From assembly GCA_003024985.2 (NCBI GenBank), contig PXIH01S0081186.1: a DNA stretch of 11,531 nucleotides, one strand, 5' to 3'. Position numbers and translations under genes: made by a program. Below, in pieces: positions 1 to 7,860 of the stretch (position 1 is the first letter of the stretch; the number at the start of each line of letters is the position of its first letter). Origin of the DNA: Euperipatoides rowelli. Taxonomy: Eukaryota; Onychophora; Udeonychophora; Euonychophora; Peripatopsidae. The notes below the pieces were generated by a model. That model ran no database searches, was not told where the DNA came from, and saw nothing but the letters and a program-made list of their open reading frames with translations.

Positions 1-121
1 GAGAAACATGGTGTTGCATAAAGTGTGCTTCACTATAATCAAATCTCTCGTAAAGTGACGTTTCTAAGTATGAGTCTTTGAAAATTTTATTTCTTTCATA
101 TATTCTTCTACTCTTCAATGC

Positions 122-334
122 TTATATTGCAAATTGGAAAATATGATAGCCATGTAAGTATACTATAACGAATATGTTAGTAGTTCCCCGTACATTATTT
201 ATTCCATCATGTATTATAAGATCAATCATGATTGTTTGAGTCACTAGAGGGACTTTTCCTTTTGACTCTGTTAAAAACACCATCATTGGCATATTGTTTT
301 CTTCACCTGCAGCAATATAAATCCCAATTGACAT
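122..334 (-). other. Unrecognised minus-strand ORF, possible exon or transposon relic
   Basis: This frame is open for 70 codons. Its middle part looks more protein-like than most AT-rich noise: GEENNMPMMVFLTESKGK followed by VPLVTQTIMIDLIIHDG and INNVRGTTN. Read on the minus strand, a TTGCTGCAG just before the GEEN codons could be a splice acceptor, so a real exon might start there rather than at the Met. I do not recognise the family, and no other piece of a matching gene is visible. It could be a chance open frame, a host exon on the opposite strand, or a relic of a transposon protein. Confidence 0.2.
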
Positions 335-401
335 ATTTTATCAATGACATGTAGACTTTTAAGCATTTTATTTAAATTTGTTTTTATGTGTGTTTGCCTA
401 A

Positions 402-1229
402 AACAGTTTCAAGATGGAGCTACTTCATATAACGCCCGAAGAAGTTGGGCAAACCTACTTCACCGCTTATTACCTGCTACATAATAAACACCATTTTTAT
501 ATTTCTAAGTTTCCTAGAAGAAATCCAATACAGGTACTTAATGTGATTGTGTATGGGCTACTTTAAAATTTGAACATTTATTTTATGTGATATTTTATAC
601 TGTTGAGCTACGGCCGAAACTACAATTGGATTCCTTTAAGGCAGAGTTGCCGAGTGGATATTTATGGTGATGATGTCCAATTTATACTACAGTAAAGATT
701 TAGTTTAATATTGAAATAGTTTCAAGTTGTCTTTTGCAGTATTCGACTTGCTCGAATGGTGTAATATGCATGGATTATTTTTAGGTGTTAAAGCTAATAA
801 ATATTGTGTTGAAAGATAATGTAGGACCTATTTTCTACAAACCTTACTAGTTTTTTTTTAACGCATTGATTAAGGATATTGGCTTGAAATAATTAAACTT
901 GTTGGGAAGAGTACACTTGTTCCAGCAAAATATAGTGATTGGCATCACTTTTTGTTATATGAAAAAAAAAGGATGCAAGATTAAAGTTAAGCATAACATC
1001 AAAGTAATTGTGAATCAGGAAGTCAAAATGGTGCTTAGGTTGTCATTTAATATTACGGTATATATGAAGTTCAGGAAAATACTCATTTGTTCATGTTAAC
1101 CACTTAAAGATGCCACATCTGCCAATGGAATATTATGCAGAATCAGGAAACTATTGGCGAATACCCAAAAATTCAGTGATACAACCCAGCTGGATATCAC
1201 ATCATAACGTGTGTCAGCTGAAGCAGACT
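402..1229 (+). pseudogene. Broken coding relics of an unrecognised protein
   Basis: Four plus-strand stretches read like protein but are interrupted by stops and frame changes. Positions 402-566 include MELLHITPEEVG, then TYFTAYYLLHNKHH, with a CAG|GTACTT donor-like site at 533. Positions 739-816 read VFDLLEWCNMHGLFLGVKAN. Positions 874-981 include GKSTLVPAKYSDWHHF. Positions 1068-1229 include MPHLPMEYYAESGNYWRIP, then KNSVIQPSWISHHN, ending at TGA. The sequence is richer in G+C and in varied codons than its surroundings. This suggests one decayed gene or transposon protein, but the pieces may be unrelated. I cannot name a family. Confidence 0.3.
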
Positions 1230-1318
1230 TGACATTACTACCAATTCCACTCCATTGCAGATTCCAGCCAATATATCACTATGGTACTTACTGCTTATAT
1301 CAATCAAGACTGATGAGA

Positions 1319-1330
1319 GGGGGGGGGGGG
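1319..1330 (+). repeat. G12 homopolymer
   Basis: Twelve consecutive G bases sit in strongly AT-rich DNA, directly before the A-tract repeat. Such runs are prone to length errors in sequencing and to slippage in the cell. Confidence 0.95.
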
Positions 1331-1357
1331 ATTTTCCGGGTCCATAGTGACTCACGA

Positions 1358-1540
1358 GGGCCTTGGGCTCGGCCAAGGTAAAAAAACGTCCACATAACCA
1401 AAAAAAAAAAAAAAAAACTTAAGGGGGTCCAAAAAGCACATAAGCACATAGGCAAAAAAAAAAAAAAGCTTATCAAGGAGCCCATAAGCCTGGCTAAGGT
1501 AAACAAAACGTCCACACACACACACACAAAAAAAAAATGA
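1358..1540 (+). repeat. Two diverged copies of a ~121-bp unit with A-tracts and CA repeat
   Basis: The block GGCCAAGGTAAAAAAACGTC at 1371-1389 returns as GGCTAAGGTAAACAAAACGTC-like sequence at 1492-1511. Landmarks AAGGT (1375, 1496) and CGTCCACA (1387, 1509) are 121-122 bases apart. Each copy runs into an A-rich tract, at about 1400-1417 and 1527-1537, and a third A-tract lies at 1454-1467. A short CA repeat sits at 1512-1528. The GGGCC-containing sequence continues to about 1610 (TGCCCTGGGCCCATACAG), so the full repeat family probably covers about 1331-1615. Two long minus-strand open frames here are products of the homopolymers. The family is not recognised. Confidence 0.65.
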
Positions 1541-1994
1541 AATTTTCACGAACAAATGGCCCATAATAATGTTTGCCCTGGGCCCATACAGTCTCGTTGC
1601 CCATGGCACAAATTTTCAATACCAAAGTACATCAACCACTCGGTGTAGCTTAATTTGTAATTGGAAAAAAAATAAACTTGTTTGTTGTAAAAATATGTAC
1701 TGTATTAATAATCTGTTTCTAAGATTTAAAAGTTGAAGGTGCTGGCAATTGTTCTAATTTCTAAAGGATAGTTTTTGATTGATGGTTTGGTGATCTGTAA
1801 TGTCTCGACAAAGTGAAAGTTTAATAATAATTGTCTTTATACAGTTATTCTATTTTAATGTTTTGGTAAACAAGTTAAACTTCTATATTATAATGGTAAA
1901 AAAAAATCAAATTTCATATAAATGTGATAAATATTTCTGATTATTTTATAAATACTCTAAAATATTATATTTAAAAATTATTGCTAAATTTTGC

Positions 1995-2022
1995 AAAAAA
2001 AAAAAAAAAAAAAATAGGCCTA
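1995..2022 (+). repeat. A20 tract joined to TAGGCCTA palindrome
   Basis: Twenty A bases are followed directly by the 8-bp palindrome TAGGCCTA, about 100 bases upstream of exon A. The same palindrome recurs at 2890-2897 and 5741-5748. Confidence 0.9.
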
Positions 2023-2120
2023 TATAAATTCTTAATTCTAATAAACATTATTGAAAAATTTAACAATTGAAAAAAAAATCAGTTTAGATTAATTTAGATT
2101 TGTTTTCTCTAATTTTTTAG

Positions 2121-2181
2121 AGCAAGTTTTGTTGCTGGGCTAGCTGGAGCAATAGCGTCTAACCCCATTGATGTTGTCAAA
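2121..2181 (+). CDS. SLC25A14/SLC25A30-like: Mitochondrial carrier (UCP5/KMCP1-like), exon A (internal, partial gene)
   Basis: This 61-base internal exon starts with one base that completes a codon from the previous exon, then reads 20 codons: ASFVAGLAGAIASNPIDVVK. A pyrimidine-rich stretch ending in TTTTTTAG precedes it and a GTAAAT donor follows. The residues fit the end of transmembrane helix 5 and the third carrier signature P-x-D-x-x-K/R (PIDVVK). In carrier proteins these charged residues form the matrix-side salt-bridge network that opens and closes the pore in the inner mitochondrial membrane. The GLAGA-ASNP-DVV run is the pattern I know from SLC25A14 and SLC25A30, which have Arg where this exon has Lys. 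The transported substrate cannot be read from this piece. No candidate for the preceding exon (the helix 5 start, with an ELPxYD-like motif) was found in 1-2120. Confidence 0.86.
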
Positions 2182-3239
2182 GTAAATATAAAGATTCGTT
2201 TAATAGTAGGAAGTATATACAGTATATATTTTTTTATATGCAGTAGTTGCTTTTGAAGATCAAAATCAATCTCTGCTTCTTGTATAAAATATTAAGGAAA
2301 TAGAATAAGTGTATTATTACTGCCAAAAAATACTTCTGTATTGTTGCATTCTTGTTTAATGGTCTTCATTCTTCAAAAAGCTAATACACATTTACCCTAT
2401 CATGGGTCCAAATCAAACATTGGTTTCTTTGCTTAATTTAAAGCGTTTGCTATAAAGTAACATATGCTGTTTTCATTAATAAGCCACTAATAAGTTTATA
2501 ATTCAACAGTTCAAATGAGCAAGTAAAATGCCGTTTACATTGCAGCAAATGCCAACAATAGAATTTTAATTCTAAAACTGACAATTTGAATTTTCTAATT
2601 AAAGTGTGAATAAGGGCTAGGTCTGTTGTGCACTAAACCTTTGTTGAAGTCCATTGTTCTAGATTTAAAAAAATTAAACTGGTGTAATTGAATCGAAAAA
2701 TCATAATTAAAATTTTAATTTCGTAGATCATTTTTTTTGTTCATGAAAATCAAGAAATTAGTTTGAATTTTTTTTTTATTTAATTCATCAAATCAAATGA
2801 TGAAAAAGATTTGGTTCATTTTTTTTAATAAATGTAAATACATGTTGATTTCATTATAATCGTCTGATCTGTTAACATTTATTTCACTGTAGGCCTATGT
2901 TAGATTAGTTAACATCCTCTGATATGCAACATCAAATTGTTCTTTCTACATACTGTAGGTGTGTGTGTTAAAAACAAAAATGTTTGAATGTTAAAAATAA
3001 TGTCAATACATACAGTACATTATATAATCAAAAATAATAACAAATGTAGACCTTTTTTTTAAAAAAAAAAAATTGTTTTTGGTTTCTCAACATTAACACT
3101 TAAGCAAGTACAATTTTAAACATGGGGTTTAACATCGCTTATTCAAATTGAAAATATGAATAGAAAAATAATTTTGATTAAGTTTGTAGAAACCCTTTGT
3201 ATTTAAATTAGATTAGAAAATCTTAATGGTGGTTTTTTT

Positions 3240-3295
3240 AATTAAGATTTACTAACTTAAATTTGGCTCATCTATTAGATTAGTAAATCTTAATT
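3240..3295. repeat. Perfect 16-bp inverted repeat
   Basis: AATTAAGATTTACTAA at 3240-3255 is matched by its exact reverse complement at 3280-3295, with a 24-base spacer. A related word, GATTAGAAAATCTTAA, lies just upstream at about 3211-3226. It may be the core of an old foldback element; no flanking duplication was found. Confidence 0.8.
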
Positions 3296-3678
3296 TTAAA
3301 ACTAAAGGTCTAGAAAGGATTTTTCATAAATGAAGGTAAAAGGTAAATGTTTCGGTATTAATTGACATTTCACGTACATATTAAATTAGAAAAAATAAAT
3401 GGATTAGTTGAATTATAGGCTACATTTTGATTGACATTTTAATTTAATCTAAGACAAATTTTAAATTGAAATATAATATTGCAAATTGAAAGTTTTGAAA
3501 AAGTTACTAGCCATTTTTTTTTTATTAAGTACAGTATTTTGTCAATTTATTTGAGTTTATACTTGAACAAATGTGAAACTATTTAATATATTACTATGAT
3601 TAATACAGTTGGTGCAAGTGAGTTTTGAACAACACTTTATTTACTTAAATAGACATGATTGTAAAGGCTGCCTATATG

Positions 3679-3686
3679 ATCCAGAT
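3679..3686 (+). repeat. Left target-site duplication of the hAT-type element
   Basis: ATCCAGAT directly precedes the left terminal repeat. It matches ATCTAGAT at 4212-4219 at seven of eight positions. An 8-bp duplication is the hallmark of hAT insertion. Confidence 0.65.
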
Positions 3687-3770
3687 CAGGTTCTTCAATG
3701 TAGTCGGTGGCGCCCACCAGTGGGCGTTTATGATTTTTGGTGGGCGGTAATGAAATTCAACTAAAAAAAA

Positions 3771-4128
3771 GCTCATTAAATCCGACAAGAAATCAACAAA
3801 ACGTCCAGTCAACTAAAAAAAAAAAAGCAACAAGGACCTGGAAGAACATTGTGGTGAAGATTCTGCTTATGATGATGATGATAATAATAATAATAAAATC
3901 CGACATGAAGTCAACAAAACATATAGTCAACAAAAAAAAAGCTCATCAAATCTGACAAGAAATCAACAAAACGTCCAGTCAACTAAAAAAAAAAGCAACA
4001 AGGATCTGGAAGAACATTGTGGTGAAGGTTCTGCTTATGATGATGATGATGATAATAAAAAAAAATCCGATATGAAGTCAACAAAACGCCCAGTCAACAA
4101 AAAAAAAAGCTCATCAAATCTGACAAGA
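3771..4128 (+). repeat. Tandem repeat of ~170/168 bp, two copies plus a partial third
   Basis: The landmark GCTCATYAAATCYGACAAGA begins at 3771, 3941 and 4109, giving periods of 170 and 168. Each full copy then carries AATCAACAAAACGTCCAGTC, an A-run, GGAAGAACATTGTGGTGAAG and a GAT/AAT microsatellite. Copy differences are mostly homopolymer and trinucleotide length changes, so the duplication looks fairly young. The array sits wholly inside the hAT-type element. Confidence 0.88.
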
Positions 4129-4203
4129 GGGCACGGTGGGCGATGGCATATTGAAATCTTTCCAAAATCTGCTGAAATGTGCGATAAACGAAAAAAGGGT
4201 TGA
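4000..4203 (+). pseudogene. Open coding-like stretch in the hAT element (acidic and Lys-rich)
   Basis: One frame is open to TGA at 4201. It begins KDLEEHCGEGSAYDDDDDN, then has KSDMKSTKRPVNKKK and ends in KSAEMCDKRKKG, running up to the right terminal repeat. The first tandem copy encodes the related KDLEEHCGEDSAYDDDDNNN at about 3832-3890, and KSTKRPVN-like words recur in other frames. This suggests the repeat unit came from a coding exon, perhaps the variable N-terminus of the transposase. The 170-bp period is not a multiple of three, so the present array cannot be read through in one frame. No zinc finger or catalytic motif is visible. Confidence 0.3.
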
Positions 4204-4211
4204 AGACCCTG

Positions 4212-4219
4212 ATCTAGAT
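4212..4219 (+). repeat. Right target-site duplication of the hAT-type element
   Basis: ATCTAGAT directly follows the right terminus and differs from the left copy (ATCCAGAT) by one C/T change. Confidence 0.65.
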
Positions 4220-5020
4220 TACAAAAAGTAGCACCATATTGCAGCAGCTCAAAGAAACAAAAAAAAAAGTTATTTATACTAGATTATAGAAGCAGAATAG
4301 AAAAATAATAGAGACTAACCGAATGAAGCATTCTCTAATACCCATTTTAACTGAGTTAGTCAAGCTGCATTTGAATGATACTTTCAAAACATCTTAGTAT
4401 GGTTTTTGAAGAGGTTTAACCATCATGTCTGTTATAATATCGATTAACCAATATATCACATCAATGATGCCAATTTCTCTTAAATCTAATAATAGATTGT
4501 ATTTAATGTTTATATGTTTTGTTTACAAACTGGATATGTCTGATGCAATCATTCCGAAACAACATTGTGGCAGTTATCACACATTCTTCAACAAACCCCT
4601 ACCTATATACAGCCTTCTTACTCCCTGAGGTAAAAAATACAGAAGGAAATCCAACCTCGAGTACAAGTCTAAGATATTATTAACTGAAACCTTCGTATAA
4701 ACTTTGGTAAGCCCACAACAAATATTTGACTATCCGTAATTTAGCTAGTTTATGCAAATTGCCATTCTAAGTGACAAATATATCTCCAGTGTCGATCATA
4801 CAATATATTTATGAATAATAATTATTGTTAAATACAGTATATATACAGGTACGCATATACATTCAGTATATACCAAATAGCATTGTGTTACAATAAACCA
4901 TATTTAAATCTACTTACTGTTTCTAAGTATTACTTCTGTGTATACATACTTTTACTACATATACCGAGCCAGAGTAAGTGTGAATTTTAATAGATAATAA
5001 TCACCATTTTACATTTCTAC

Positions 5021-5067
5021 TTTAGGAATCAGAGCTCATCTTCTTCAGAAAAGCTCTGATACCTAAA
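5021..5067. repeat. Hairpin, 16-bp arms with one mismatch
   Basis: TTTAGGAATCAGAGCT at 5021-5036 pairs with AGCTCTGATACCTAAA at 5052-5067, 15 of 16 positions, around a 15-base loop. The inner 9 bp are perfect. It could be a foldback remnant or a structured intronic RNA element; nothing nearby decides. Confidence 0.75.
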
Positions 5068-5784
5068 CCAAGATAACCATGAAGATGCCCTCCTAATGTC
5101 TACGTTGTATCTAGAATAAGACCAAAAATAAATCGTACACAGGCACGTTCCCGGTTACAAGTACAATGAAATGTTTGAATGCTTTAAAATATTTTAGCAT
5201 CAATTATTAATTTACATACTCTTTGTTATTGTCAATACAAAACAGCTTTGGTTTATATCCCAATAAGTTGGAACCCATAACCACATATTCTTTGATTGCA
5301 TTTAGCGCTTTATCTTTCTGTGTGAGGACATACTGTAAGTATGTGAACAGAGAAAGTTCATCAATGAAAATTAACATGTACAGTAATTATGCCCACTTGG
5401 TGCTATATCATGACTCCACATGTCACTTTCAGTCAACTCTATTTGACCACAAGTCACTATAGATAGCCACTATCTAAGATCCTGCGAATAATGCTCAACT
5501 TTGGTAATCTTTGGGATAGCTTCATGGCCATTGTTATACTGTATATGCTAATGAGTCACCCACAAATTCAGGAAGGCCATGTCCTATATCTTTTTTTTTA
5601 ATTGCTTTTTTTATGCTATTTGTTTGAGATTCTGCAAAAATTTGTTTTATATATACTGTATAACTTTTCTAGTTTCATGTCACTTTTTACTGAACTGTAT
5701 ATTTGCAATTTTGTGTTCTGTTTTTGTGCAAACTTAAATGTAGGCCTACCTCTAATCTAGATTATTTTCATTTGACTTTTCCAG

Positions 5785-5883
5785 ACTCGTTTGATGAACC
5801 AGAGAAAACTAAAGGCAGCTGTATTAGATGGAGCCAAATCTACGGAAACAATTTATGCAAGCTCAATGGATTGTGTTCTTCAG
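5785..5883 (+). CDS. SLC25A14/SLC25A30-like: Mitochondrial carrier (UCP5/KMCP1-like), exon B (matrix loop)
   Basis: This 99-base, 33-codon exon is in phase 0 at both ends. It follows a TTTTCCAG acceptor and ends in CTTCAG before a GTAAAT donor. It continues directly from PIDVVK: TRLMNQR, then a variable stretch, then SSMDCVLQ. The DVVK-TRLMNQR join is the classic sequence after the third carrier signature, and MDCVLQ fits the short matrix helix before transmembrane helix 6. Between NQR and DC there are 21 residues (KLKAAVLDGAKSTETIYASSM). From memory the vertebrate proteins have about 14, so this matrix loop looks roughly seven residues longer. Exact join with exon A: AAA|ACT, no codon split. 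The open frame runs on into the intron as far as 6114, but the strong donor and exact family fit argue that the exon ends at 5883. Confidence 0.86.
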
Positions 5884-6142
5884 GTAAATGCTAAAAATAT
5901 ACAAAATGATATACTGTATATTTTTCTCAAGTTTTCTATTTTGCAACATATCATTCATCTCTTTTTTTTTTTTTCTTTGACCACTATCATCATTGATATA
6001 ATCTCGTTTATTCATCGTAAACAGTTTCTCATAAAATCAGTTCTGTTTATTGCTATAATAATATTAAAATACTTAATATTAAATAGGATGTGTATCTTTG
6101 TACCAAAATTTTAAAAACTGATAGCCTATATCAATTTTATTT

Positions 6143-6178
6143 TCAGGTGTATTATTGGTTACACAATAATACACCTGA
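6143..6178. repeat. Perfect 15-bp hairpin with 6-base loop
   Basis: TCAGGTGTATTATTG at 6143-6157 pairs exactly with CAATAATACACCTGA at 6164-6178 around GTTACA. The tandem word GATTTTAATC follows twice (6177-6196). The 5' arm starts TTTTCAG|GTGTATT, which also looks like a splice acceptor, though no coding sequence follows. No flanking duplication was recognised. Confidence 0.9.
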
Positions 6179-7112
6179 TTTTAATCGATTTTAATCGTTT
6201 CATTTCAAAATAAACTCTTAAAAAAAAATTCTACTTGGTTTTAAAAAATCCACCCCCTCCACCCAAAAAAAAAGATAAAAAAATTAAAATGAATAATGTA
6301 GCTACATATGATTTTGAAAAATTCATTGGGTTCAAGAGTATTTTCTGATAATAGTATAAGCAAAGTGAGATGTTATTCCTTAGCATTCAAACTAAAGTTG
6401 CTATGGAACAATAATTTTAGTATCTCAATATATAACATAAATGGCAATGTGGGTTTTTTTTAGACATTATTCGCAAAAACAACAACATACGAATTTGAAC
6501 TCAAAGCAGCTAAAAATTAAGATAATGAAGGATCTTCATCTCTAATGAAAGCTATATTGAAATTGGGTATTGCTTAAAAAATACCTCTGTAGTTGAACTT
6601 CTTTCTGTTAGGCAGATTTGTTTTAATCAAAAATGGTTGTATCATCGCATTATGGGCTGGTCATACAATATAAGCCAACTTGTAAAGCTGATGAATGAGA
6701 TGATGACACTAACCATCATACTGTATAAATAGCCTTTATATCGCCATGTCTAAATATGGTATACTTTTAGTGTTTTAAAAATATTTCTTAGCTTCACAAA
6801 GTTATGTTGATAGCACGATACGATTGAAGAATATTTACAAAAAAAACACCATTTCTGGGAATTTTACGTTATTTGGGTTCTATTGCAATGATTAACAAAA
6901 AAATATGTAAAGATGCAATTATGATAAATTTATCTTACTGGAAGAGAGTAAGCTTCAAAAGTTTTTTTTTCTTCAATTTTATTTATTGTTAATACTTATG
7001 ATTTATTATTCATATGAAACAAAATACTTAAAAATGTTTATCAAGTAATAGCTAGTCTTTAAAGTAAAATATATGGTTATTCTATAAAGGATTTTGATTA
7101 AAAAAAAACATA

Positions 7113-7138
7113 TACAGTAAAACCCGCCAGTTCGAAAG
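7113..7138 (+). mobile_element. Possible pogo/Tigger-type terminal sequence
   Basis: TACAGTAAAACCCGCCAGTTCGAAAG resembles the TA + CAGTAAAACC...TTCGAA start of many pogo/Tigger elements. No inverted partner was found in the window, so the element is either truncated or begins here and ends in diverged sequence. It may or may not be the left end of the insertion that carries the relic at 8082-8342. Confidence 0.35.
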
Positions 7139-7540
7139 TTTGTCCAGTCAGAACATAAAAATAAGAGTTTTTTTTTTTGGTTCGTCTAATATGCTCCAGG
7201 AAAATGCTAGTACAGTAGCATCTGGTACTCAGACCACCTACCATTGACTTTCAGCCTATTAGACAATCAAAAAATCGATGAATGAGCATACAAGCTACCC
7301 GTCATTGTCACAAACTTCTCTGAAATCTCAAACTAGTTTTCTTGTGTGACATTCTATAAAATTGTTTTTCAATTTATTAGATATGACAGAAATACCGAAA
7401 CTATAATGAACAAAAAATAATGGATAAAAAAGAATACTGTACAGTATATAGTCAAATTTTTAAGGACATTTTCAAAGATATTAAATGTAGGGGGTCGACT
7501 ATTACAAGAGCCACTTAAAAAAAAAAAAAATTATAGCATG

Positions 7541-7780
7541 TTGAAAAATCCAGGAATGTGCTATGTTTAAATGTTTGAGGAAATAAATTTAGTTCTACCT
7601 CATGAAAAAAGAATATCGGTAATTCAAATTGTAAAATAAAATATAAAAAGTATTGTACCGTAATAGTAAAGAATATACAGTAATATAGTCCAATCAAATC
7701 GTCGCATTGTCATTTCTGAATTAATTACACATTTACAGCACTGCACTGCACGTGTTTATTATTTAGAATTTTGAAAATGA
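7541..7780 (+). repeat. Direct duplication, copy 1 (non-coding)
   Basis: This segment and 7861-8060 share long near-identical blocks: AATCCAGGAATG / AATTCCAGGAATG, AATTCAAATTGTAAAATAAA, ACCGTAATAGTAAA, ATACAGTAATATAGT, CAATCAAATCGTC, CTGAATTAATT and ATTTAGAATTTTGAAA. The offset falls from 319 to 280 because copy 2 has lost pieces. Copy 1 has no transposase reading frame after it. Confidence 0.85.
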
Positions 7781-7860
7781 CACATAAAAAGAAAAAAACA
7801 ACATAGCATATTTATTCTATTTTATTAAATATTGAATAAGCAATAGCTTTTGCAATTACT

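Larger units (their letters stand above)
1..2120 (+). other. Sequence upstream of carrier exon A (intron, possibly with older insertions)
   Basis: Exon A needs one base from a preceding exon, so at least the part of this stretch next to it is intron. No carrier exon could be found in it on either strand. It holds the minus-strand ORF at 122-334, the coding relics at 402-1229, a 12-base G run at 1319-1330, an A-tract-rich repeat at 1358-1540, and a 20-base A run at 1995-2014 followed directly by TAGGCCTA. From 1621 to 2110 it is otherwise plain AT-rich sequence. Confidence 0.6.
3687..4211. mobile_element. Non-autonomous hAT-type DNA transposon (525 bp)
   Basis: The left end reads CAGGTTCTTCAA and the right end, read inward on the other strand, reads CAGGGTCTTCAA: 11 of 12 bases match. 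CAGG-type termini with 8-bp duplications (3679-3686 and 4212-4219, 7/8 identical) are typical of the hAT superfamily. The word GTGGGCG occurs four times near the ends: at 3711-3717 (reverse), 3720-3726, 3740-3746 and 4136-4142. hAT transposases often bind such subterminal repeats. The first two copies form a 7-bp hairpin around CA. The interior is mainly a 170-bp tandem repeat. No full transposase is present, so movement would need one supplied from elsewhere. The plus-strand ORF at 3737-3955 reads A-runs and is not considered real. Confidence 0.75.
2182..5784 (+). other. Intron between carrier exons A and B (3603 bp)
   Basis: It starts GTAAAT and ends TTTTCCAG, and the flanking exons join in phase 0. 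It contains the hAT-type element (3687-4211), an inverted repeat at 3240-3295, a near-perfect hairpin at 5021-5067, and a T8-A12 tract at 3053-3072. Small open frames at 4425-4628, 5223-5462 and 5703-5894 show no recognisable domain and are judged chance. The stretches 2200-3200, 3300-3680, 4220-5020 and 5070-5780 are otherwise plain AT-rich sequence. Confidence 0.85.

Noticed and set aside
640-657. GGCAGAGTTGCCGAGTGG resembles the 5' end and A box of tRNA-Ser/Leu
   Set aside because: No acceptable D arm closure, anticodon arm, B box or matching 3' acceptor strand follows. At most it is a trace of a tRNA-derived SINE.
899-1099. Plus-strand ORF of 66 codons
   Set aside because: It overlaps the relic reading stretches in other frames and has no recognisable motif.
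1300-1609. Two overlapping minus-strand ORFs of 75 and 85 codons
   Set aside because: They are created by A-tracts and a G run read as Phe and Pro/Leu strings; there is no domain and the region is repetitive.
3737-3955. Plus-strand ORF of 72 codons inside the hAT element
   Set aside because: It is a run of Lys and Met/Ile codons from A-runs and ATG/ATA microsatellites across the tandem repeat; another frame gives the more protein-like KDLEEHCGE word.
4425-5462. ORFs at 4425-4628 and 5223-5462
   Set aside because: Both lie in the carrier intron, have no recognisable domain, and show composition typical of chance open frames.
5884-6114. Continuation of the exon B frame into the intron
   Set aside because: The sequence turns into Ile/Phe/Leu-rich AT noise right after a good GTAAAT donor, and exon C continues the family match exactly.
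7515-7697. Minus-strand ORF of 60 codons
   Set aside because: It lies within the duplicated non-coding segment and reads poly-A as Phe; the other copy does not keep it.
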